Source of the DNA: an uncultured Eubacteriales bacterium
Lineage (GTDB): Bacteria; Bacillota; Clostridia; Christensenellales; CAG-138
DNA: 64,000 bases
Reading direction: 5' to 3'
NCBI GenBank assembly: GCA_900544555.1
Contig: UQWD01000004.1
Coordinates: 120,384-184,383 of the forward strand
The notes beneath the pieces are model-generated. The model ran no database searches. It saw nothing but the letters and a program-made list of their open reading frames with translations, and was not told the origin of the DNA. This document shows, in pieces, positions 58,964 to 64,000 of the stretch (position 1 is its first letter; the number at the start of each line of letters is the position of its first letter). Made by a program: the position numbers and the translations under genes.

Positions 58964-59231
58964 ATGCTACAATCCAAAAACGACCGTTGCTGCACCCAAA
59001 AACAACCGTTTTTTTTCCTTGCCTCTTCCGGGATATTTATCGAATACTACCGCAAATCCGCCCAGCCCTTGTTTAGCATAAAATGCTGATTTTATGCGCA
59101 TTATAGAGCCTTTCGCGCCCTCCCTTAAGCAAAGAAAAAGCGCGGGAACCTGTCGTCCCGCGCTTCGTGTTTTATGCTGTTTTTTGATTGCAGCTCGTGT
59201 TGTTTTTCGGTATAGAGCTACAACAACAATT
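58964..59231. repeat. Intergenic repeat, copy C, next to tsf
   Basis: Y part 58964-59041 and X part 59061-59231. X contains the tsf terminator and ends in the tsf stop codon, so this looks like the native site from which the other copies derive. The direct repeat with 46764-46926 encloses about 12 kb. Confidence 0.85.
59130..59165 (-). terminator. tsf terminator
   Basis: AAGCGCGGGA and TCCCGCGCTT form a 10-bp stem with an 8-nt loop, followed by TTTTTCTTT on the minus strand, 65 bp behind tsf. Confidence 0.85.
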
Positions 59232-59883
59232 ACGCCTTCATCTGGCTCATAACTTCTTCCGCAAAGTTATCCTGGCGTTTTTGAAGCCCTTCGCCCATTT
59301 CATAGCGGACAAAACGGCGAATGGTAATTTTTTCTCCGATTTTGGCAACGGCTTCGTTGATCATTTGTGCGATTGTCTGATCCGGATTCTTAACAAAAGG
59401 CTGCTCCATAAGGCAAACCTCTTTATAGTACTTCTCAATGCGCCCCTCGACCATCTTCTCAATAATCTGAGCGGGCTTGGGTTTAGGCTCATTCTGCGCC
59501 TGCGCGCGGAGTATTTCTTTTTCTTTTTCTATTTCCGTTTGATCGACTTCTTCCTTACTTACGTAAGTCGGTTTTGCGGCGGCGATATGCATTGCTACGT
59601 CATGCACGAGCGCCTTAAACGCATCGGTCTTGGCGACAAAATCGGTTTCGCAGTTTACCTCTACAATAACGCCGATTTTTCCGCCCATATGGATGTAGGA
59701 ATCTACGATCCCCTCGGCGGCGATGCGGGCCGCTTTCTTCGCACTGGCCGCAAGGCTTTTCTCTCGAAGATAGTTCATCGCTTTCTCCATATCGCCGTCG
59801 CATTCTGTCAATGCCTTTTTGCAATCCATCATACCTGCGCCGCTCATTTCACGCAACGTCATCACATCTTTGGCAGTAAACAT
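59230..59883 (-). CDS. tsf: Elongation factor Ts, short form
   Basis: Nucleotide exchange factor for EF-Tu. 217 residues: MTLREMSGAGMMDCKKAL, CETDFVAKTDAF and the C-terminal VRYEMGEGL; one core subdomain is reduced compared with the 290-residue B. subtilis protein. The ATG at 59883 has AGGAGGG 7 nt upstream. 139 bp after rpsB. pyrH no longer follows it. Confidence 0.96.
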   Translation of the reverse strand: MFTAKDVMTLREMSGAGMMDCKKALTECDGDMEKAMNYLREKSLAASAKKAARIAAEGIVDSYIHMGGKIGVIVEVNCETDFVAKTDAFKALVHDVAMHIAAAKPTYVSKEEVDQTEIEKEKEILRAQAQNEPKPKPAQIIEKMVEGRIEKYYKEVCLMEQPFVKNPDQTIAQMINEAVAKIGEKITIRRFVRYEMGEGLQKRQDNFAEEVMSQMKA

Positions 59884-60022
59884 ATTTATCCCTCCTGTGT
59901 CATTATCCTTCTGCTGCTTTATCATGTTTCGGGACGCTGAGCCGCGCGTGTATGGCGGGCGGCGTTTGCGTCCCGATAAAATACGTTATCATAGACGGCG
60001 CTATTAAACGCCGCCTCGCCGA

Positions 60023-60763
60023 TTAAAAATCGTCTTCCTCCGTAATAGGCGCCGCTTCAGATTCATCCTCGACCATCTGCTCACCCTGTCTGCCTTCAAG
60101 CACAGCGTCCGCCAATTTAGCCGCAATCAGTTTCACCGCGCGAATTGCGTCGTCGTTACCGGGAATAACGTAATCAGCTTCGTCCGGGTCGCAGTTGGTA
60201 TCGACGATAGCTACCACGGGGATGCCCAGCGAACGCGCTTCCATTACCGCAATGTGCTCCTTGCGAGGGTCGACGATGAACAGCGCGCCGGGAAGGCGTT
60301 TCATATCCTTTATCCCGCCAAGGTTCTTTTCAAGCTTATCCTGCTCAGCCTTAAGCTTAATTACTTCTTTTTTAGGCAGCAGCTCAAAATCGCCGTCGGC
60401 TTCCATCTTTTCAATCTTGCGTAAACGGCCTATGCGGCTTTGGATGGTCTTAAAGTTCGTAAGCATTCCGCCAAGCCAACGCTGATTCACAAAATACATT
60501 TCGCAGCGCTTTGCTTCCTGCTCAATCGATTCCTGCGCCTGCTTTTTCGTGCCCACAAACAGTACGGTTTGCCCATCCATCGCCAGATCGCGAATAAAAT
60601 AATACGCTTCTTCAACCTTCTTTACCGTCTTTTGCAAATCAATGATATAAATACCATTGCGCTCGGTAAAGATATACTCTTTCATCTTGGGGTTCCAACG
60701 GCGGGTCTGGTGCCCAAAATGCACGCCCGCTTCCAACAATTGTTTCATAGAGATGACTGACAT
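60023..60763 (-). CDS. rpsB: 30S ribosomal protein S2
   Basis: 246 residues with MKQLLEAGVHFGHQTRRWNPKM, FVGTKKQAQE, NQRWLGGMLTNF and GIPVVAIVDTNCDPD; acidic C-terminal tail. AAGGAGG precedes the ATG by 7 nt. Leader of about 93 nt holds pairable GC-rich segments that may form an S2 autoregulatory structure. Confidence 0.98.
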   Translation of the reverse strand: MSVISMKQLLEAGVHFGHQTRRWNPKMKEYIFTERNGIYIIDLQKTVKKVEEAYYFIRDLAMDGQTVLFVGTKKQAQESIEQEAKRCEMYFVNQRWLGGMLTNFKTIQSRIGRLRKIEKMEADGDFELLPKKEVIKLKAEQDKLEKNLGGIKDMKRLPGALFIVDPRKEHIAVMEARSLGIPVVAIVDTNCDPDEADYVIPGNDDAIRAVKLIAAKLADAVLEGRQGEQMVEDESEAAPITEEDDF

Positions 60764-60862
60764 AATTCTACCTCCTTCGTTTTTCCTCCCCGCGCATCAA
60801 TCCCGCCGGAAACCTCAAGGGCACGATCCGGCAAGTCCACGCGGGTGCGTTATGTCTAGGGG

Positions 60863-60891
60863 ATTATATCACAGCATAAGCAGCTTAGCAA
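60863..60891 (-). promoter_or_regulatory. rpsB-tsf promoter
   Basis: TTGCTA (60891-60886), 17 bp, TATAAT (60868-60863) on the minus strand. Confidence 0.7.
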
Positions 60892-60905
60892 TACAAATCC
60901 CCAGA

Positions 60906-61193
60906 TTAATCGGGATTTTCATCTTCCTGCTCTAACTCGTCCATCATTTCAATAAAGGTATCAAAAGCGGCCTCAAGCCGCCCCTCATCGTCAACAGAGA
61001 CATAAACGTCCTCCCCTTCACGCTCCTCGATTTTTAGAATGATTACCTCGGCCTCTTCCACGCTGTTCTCTTCCGTCAGCGCAACATACCGCTCCCCTTC
61101 ATGCATAAAGGTCAGAATATGTTCAAAACGAACCTCTTTATTTTCCTCATCCAGCAGAGTAACCACTTTGCCAAAATAACCCTCGTCGTTCAA
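60906..61193 (-). CDS. DUF1292 family protein (YrzB-like)
   Basis: Small acidic cytoplasmic protein, 95 residues, with VTLLDEENKEVRFEHI, YVALTEE and EEAEVIILKIEE typical of DUF1292. No known function. It follows ruvX by 26 bp, the order ireB-ruvX-DUF1292 being conserved in Firmicutes. The start is a TTG with GGCGG 8 nt upstream. Confidence 0.85.
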   Translation of the reverse strand: MNDEGYFGKVVTLLDEENKEVRFEHILTFMHEGERYVALTEENSVEEAEVIILKIEEREGEDVYVSVDDEGRLEAAFDTFIEMMDELEQEDENPD

Positions 61194-61219
61194 TCGTTCA
61201 TCCGCCTTTCTAAAATTTA

Positions 61220-61642
61220 TTAACCGTTTGGATGGCTGTCCATATAACCCTGAAGTATGATAACAGCCGCTAGCTTATCCACAATCTTTCGCTGCTCTTT
61301 CCAATTAAGCTCCGCCTTGCATAAAACGCGCTTAGCGGATACGGTGGTAAGGCGTTCATCATAAAAATCGTATTCGGCGTCCAGCTTTTTCAAAACAGCC
61401 TCCGCAAACGCACGCACCTTCTCAGATTGAAACCCATAGCTTCCGTCCATATTTCTGGGCATGCCAAAAATCAGCTTTACAGGTTTATACCTGTTCGCCA
61501 GTTCGACCACGTGCGAGACGTCCTTCCTTTGGCTGCCTGTGCGCGTAAACGTTTCAACGCCCTGCGCTGTTATACCAAGCTCGTCGCTAACGGCGAAACC
61601 TATCCGTTTATCCCCTACATCCAACGCCAACAACCTTTTCAT
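61220..61642 (-). CDS. ruvX: Holliday junction resolvase-like protein RuvX (YqgF)
   Basis: RNase H-fold nuclease implicated in 16S rRNA 5' end processing and pre-rRNA handling. 140 residues: ALDVGDKRIGFAVSD, LIFGMPRNMDGS, YDERLTT and KLAAVIILQGYMD. The ATG at 61642 has GAGGAG upstream. Confidence 0.94.
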   Translation of the reverse strand: MKRLLALDVGDKRIGFAVSDELGITAQGVETFTRTGSQRKDVSHVVELANRYKPVKLIFGMPRNMDGSYGFQSEKVRAFAEAVLKKLDAEYDFYDERLTTVSAKRVLCKAELNWKEQRKIVDKLAAVIILQGYMDSHPNG

Positions 61643-61774
61643 TCGTCTCCTCATTCCTGTATTAGAATAAACGGGCGGCCGGCCAATACTCCGTCATTCG
61701 CCGGACGGATCGTCGCGCCAAAAACAAAAGCGCGGCGCAATGAGCTTCAAATTAAGAAGCACTTTTATCAAAGT

Positions 61775-62056
61775 TTAAAATTGCTCGTTTTGGCTATCCG
61801 GCATATTCGCGTTCACATAAAAGCGGACAAGCTCTTCAAGCAGTTCATCCCTTTCCAACAGCTTTATCAGATACCGGGCGTTGTTATAGCTGGTGATATA
61901 GGTTGGATCGCCGGAAATAAGATACCCGACAATTTGGTCGACCGGGTCGTAGCCCTTTTCCCGCATCGCGTCATATACCCTAAGCAATACTTCCCTCGCC
62001 GTATGCTTGTCCCTAGGGATTTGAAATTGCACCGTATTGTTCGTATTGTCAGCCAT
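61775..62056 (-). CDS. ireB: IreB-family regulatory phosphoprotein
   Basis: UPF0297 protein, substrate of the IreK/PrkC kinase in enterococci. 93 residues with TVQFQIPRDKHTAREVLLRVYDAMREKGYDP split over conserved positions, VGYLISGDPTYITSYNNAR, and the short N-terminal Thr pair (NNTVQF region) that is phosphorylated in relatives. GGAGGTG before the ATG. Confidence 0.92.
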   Translation of the reverse strand: MADNTNNTVQFQIPRDKHTAREVLLRVYDAMREKGYDPVDQIVGYLISGDPTYITSYNNARYLIKLLERDELLEELVRFYVNANMPDSQNEQF

Positions 62057-62088
62057 ACCCGCTCACCTCCATTTTTTAGGATAACTTC

Positions 62089-62117
62089 ATTATACGTCAT
62101 CTGGCGGTTGATTACAA
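62089..62117 (-). promoter_or_regulatory. ireB-ruvX promoter
   Basis: TTGTAA (62117-62112), 17 bp, TATAAT (62094-62089) on the minus strand. Confidence 0.65.
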
Positions 62118-62125
62118 ATAAACAA

Positions 62126-62149
62126 TTGGCCCGTTCATATACGGGCCAA
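62126..62149 (-). terminator. Terminator of the 58-residue protein gene
   Basis: TTGGCCCGT and ACGGGCCAA, 9-bp stem, 6-nt loop, followed by TGTTTATTTG on the minus strand. Confidence 0.7.
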
Positions 62150-62168
62150 GGCGAAACTTTGAACTTTT

Positions 62169-62345
62169 TCAGGAAAACATACCGCCGATGCGGTTTACCA
62201 TGCGCCTTCCATTCTTTATCGCGCGCCTGCTGTCGCGCATCATGCGCCTGGATACGTCGGGATACATGGAGGTTACCGCCACAGTAGCGATAGCCATTCC
62301 CGCTGCAAGCCCCGTTATACCGGTAATAATGGTTGATGCTCTCAT
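62169..62345 (-). CDS. 58-residue membrane-associated protein
   Basis: Begins MRASTIITGITGLAAGMAIA, a glycine-rich hydrophobic helix, followed by a very basic tail (RRMMRDSRRAIKNGRRM) and MFS at the end. AAGGAG lies 8 nt before the ATG and a terminator follows the stop by 20 bp, so it is a real monocistronic gene. Build resembles small YtxH-like proteins; function unknown. An opposite-strand frame over the same bases has no ribosome site and is a shadow. Confidence 0.75.
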   Translation of the reverse strand: MRASTIITGITGLAAGMAIATVAVTSMYPDVSRRMMRDSRRAIKNGRRMVNRIGGMFS

Positions 62346-62496
62346 CCTTTCACTCCTTTCAGACTTCCTTGCTTATATCTTGTCCTTTCGGCGTTTAGTT
62401 AATGAAAAGCATTTATATGCAAAGGAGTATAAAAATGTTAATTAACGCAACCTGATGCGTCAGAAAACGAGGCTTAATATGAGCGTGCTATTAAGT

Positions 62497-62830
62497 AAAA
62501 AAATCACTTGTTTTCCTTAAAACAGTACTGATTGTGGGAAAATACAGCGAAATGGCGGCTGGCTATGCTGTCGCATAGAAGTCGGGATGCATGCCCTGCG
62601 GGGTTGCATACTGCCTAATCTTGCATGGTGGGAGCAAAAAGGGCAGCGCCCGTTTCATACGTAATTCCCGGAAAAGTTCGTGTGTAAACCAGCTAACGCG
62701 GCTGATGAGAAAACGGGCATAGTTGTTGAGCCGAATTAATTTATTACACGTTCTCAAAGATCACCAGCTCATAAATGGTTTTTTGTCCAGAGTATCTGTC
62801 AGCGAAAGCGAGCGGGGCTGTCATCGCCAT
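62497..62830 (-). ncRNA. Candidate structured RNA with terminator
   Basis: On the minus strand: AAACGGGC..GCCCGTTT long-range 8-bp stem (62718-62711 with 62655-62648) enclosing CAGC/GCTG; CTGCC/GGCAG (62611-62615 with 62642-62646); a nested stem ATGCA..CCC/GGG..TGCAT (62587-62609); a 6-bp tetraloop hairpin CTATGC/GCATAG (62563-62578); and TGTTTT/AAAACA (62509-62524) followed by seven T. No credible protein. The 5' end is not defined. I could not assign it to a known RNA family. Confidence 0.45.
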
Positions 62831-62863
62831 TCATTTGTCCTTGACTGACCCGCCGGGTTCTGT

Positions 62864-63304
62864 TCACAGCGGTCGCTTAATACTCCGTTCTGTACCCGGC
62901 AGCGGTTTATCAGGATTATAGGGTTCTATTTTTACCGCGCATATTTGAAAGAATCCTCGTTCTATTGGTTTCTGGTGCGCATTAGCACGCGATAACCGAT
63001 ATGTTAAATGGCTTGGCATTGCTTCAAATACAAACTTCTCGTTCGGTTCCGTTTCCCCCGATATACCAAACATGAACTGCCTTAAATATTCGCTCAGCTC
63101 CACGTACGCTTCGGGTTCCCTCACATACCCGATATAATGAGATAACTTCTCCTCCGGTTCAGGCGTTGCGGCCGGCGTCGGCTCAGCCGTTTGGGTTGGC
63201 GGGGCGGGCCGCGTCTGCTTCATAGTTTCCGTCGCTGCCGGCGCGCCGCACCCGGCGCAAAGCAAAATTACGAGAATCAGACTGAATATAAGCGTGTGTT
63301 TCAT
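62864..63304 (-). CDS. Truncated lipoprotein, paralogue of the next gene
   Basis: 146 residues: lipoprotein signal (LILVILLCAGC), a Thr/Pro-rich linker (PTQTAEPTPAATPEPEE), then a domain with YVREPEAYVELSEYLRQFMFG. It matches the gene at 63392-64000 up to PLPGTER and then diverges into a short tail, lacking about 130 residues. Probably a truncated duplicate. Function unknown. Confidence 0.65.
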   Translation of the reverse strand: MKHTLIFSLILVILLCAGCGAPAATETMKQTRPAPPTQTAEPTPAATPEPEEKLSHYIGYVREPEAYVELSEYLRQFMFGISGETEPNEKFVFEAMPSHLTYRLSRANAHQKPIERGFFQICAVKIEPYNPDKPLPGTERSIKRPL

Positions 63305-63391
63305 GTTTCGTTTGCTCCTGTTATATCCTACTCTTTACCCATTTTACAATTCAGTAAACTCAGAATGTTATTAAAGCTGATAACGCGGTTT

Positions 63392-64000
63392 TTACTCAAA
63401 GCCTCCTATAAACCCCTCGTCCATATCCTGACACTCTTGAAGGCATACCGCTTCGTAATCCGCATAGTAGATTTCGTATATCCTCTTAGGCTGTCCCTTT
63501 TCCTTTTTACCCTCTATCTCCCTGTCCAAATCCACCTGTATATAATCTTCAAAGCTATCAACTTCGGTGAATGTTGGATAAGAATAGCTTGTTATACCGT
63601 AACCGTTGAGGTAGTAAATTATGCTTTCACTGCACGCTAAGCGCTCCACCTTATCGCTTGCTATGTAATAAAGCTCGCCGTTATCCTCAGTGTATTCTGG
63701 ATTTTTCATCAAGCGCCTGACTTTGATAGTAAAGCCCGATTCCCGCTCCATACCCGGCAGCGGTGTATTGTGATAATAGGATCCGGGGTTTACCTCGCAT
63801 ATTTGAAAAATATCGCGCTCCAAGGGCTTTTGATGTGCTTGCGCCCGCCATAAGGGTGTTGTTAATTGCCCTGGTGATGGTTCAAACACATATCTCTCGT
63901 TCGGTTCCGTTTCCCAAGTGGATCCAAACCTGAACTGCCTTAAAAATTCGCTCAGCTCCACGTACGCTTCGGGTTCCCTCACATACCCGATATAATGAGA
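63392..64000 (-). CDS. Putative lipoprotein, 5' end outside the window
   Basis: At least 202 residues; the open frame continues past 64000 with SHYIGYV. Domain starts YVREPEAYVELSEFLRQF and goes on through ELYYIASDKVERLACSES to an acidic end. By analogy with its truncated copy it should have a lipoprotein signal upstream. No family recognised. Confidence 0.65.
   Translation of the reverse strand, partial: SHYIGYVREPEAYVELSEFLRQFRFGSTWETEPNERYVFEPSPGQLTTPLWRAQAHQKPLERDIFQICEVNPGSYYHNTPLPGMERESGFTIKVRRLMKNPEYTEDNGELYYIASDKVERLACSESIIYYLNGYGITSYSYPTFTEVDSFEDYIQVDLDREIEGKKEKGQPKRIYEIYYADYEAVCLQECQDMDEGFIGGFE

Noticed and set aside
62188..62445. 85-codon plus-strand ORF
   Set aside because: It overlaps the 58-residue minus-strand gene, which has ribosome site and terminator; the plus frame has neither.
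62563..62757. 64-codon minus-strand ORF
   Set aside because: TTG start without ribosome site, odd composition, and it covers the hairpins of the candidate RNA.

Overview
The window is about 50% GC and reads as a chromosomal contig from a Gram-positive Firmicute of the Clostridia type. The evidence is a PolC-type replicase, SepF, IreB, RnpM/YlxR, the short L7Ae-like protein next to infB, and conserved B. subtilis-like gene strings (rimP-nusA-ylxR-L7Ae-infB-rbfA-nrnA-truB-ribF; rpsO; pnp-ylxY-M16 protease; rpsB-tsf...pyrH-frr-uppS-cdsA-dxr-rseP-ispG-polC; ireB-ruvX-DUF1292). I cannot name the genus from sequence alone; many genes would fit an uncultured gut lineage. Almost all housekeeping genes lie on the minus strand.

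Layout. 1-8.7 kb: the 3' end of ileS, a YfcE-like phosphodiesterase, cysE, a copper pair (copA-copZ), a Na/phosphate cotransporter behind a putative Pho box, and plsY. 8.7-18.5 kb: der, a DUF512 radical-SAM-like protein, a YgiQ-type radical SAM protein with a mini DivIVA protein, then an operon running ylxY-M16 peptidase-dUTPase/MazG-like-HlyD-like-yggS-sepF. 18.5-40.9 kb: three linked information-processing operons (pnp and rpsO; rimP to ribF; pyrH to polC). 40.9-59.2 kb: an accessory island. 59.2-62.4 kb: tsf, rpsB, DUF1292, ruvX, ireB and a 58-residue protein gene. 62.4-64 kb: a probable structured RNA and two paralogous lipoprotein genes, the second running off the window.

The island is the main irregularity. 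In related bacteria pyrH directly follows tsf; here about 18 kb separate them. It holds (i) a MacB-like ABC exporter with a degenerate ATPase, a secreted Cys/His-rich protein and a 26-residue peptide gene with its own promoter; (ii) a cassette of surface proteins (an amidase/ricin protein whose start lies in a poly-G tract, duplicated small membrane proteins, a frameshifted lipoprotein); (iii) a two-component system with an ABC-2 transporter; and (iv) a Tn916-type integrase gene broken by three frameshifts. Copies of a repeat that carries the tsf terminator sit at 41.1, 46.8, 52.5 and 59.1 kb.

Other points worth attention are a PolC whose proofreading exonuclease domain has lost all recognisable catalytic residues, a pyrH leader with a 14-codon peptide followed by a terminator hairpin, a nusA-operon leader hairpin downstream of its promoter, and two stretches (47.17-47.42 and 62.50-62.72 kb) made almost entirely of hairpins with no convincing coding content. 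No tRNA, rRNA or CRISPR array was seen.
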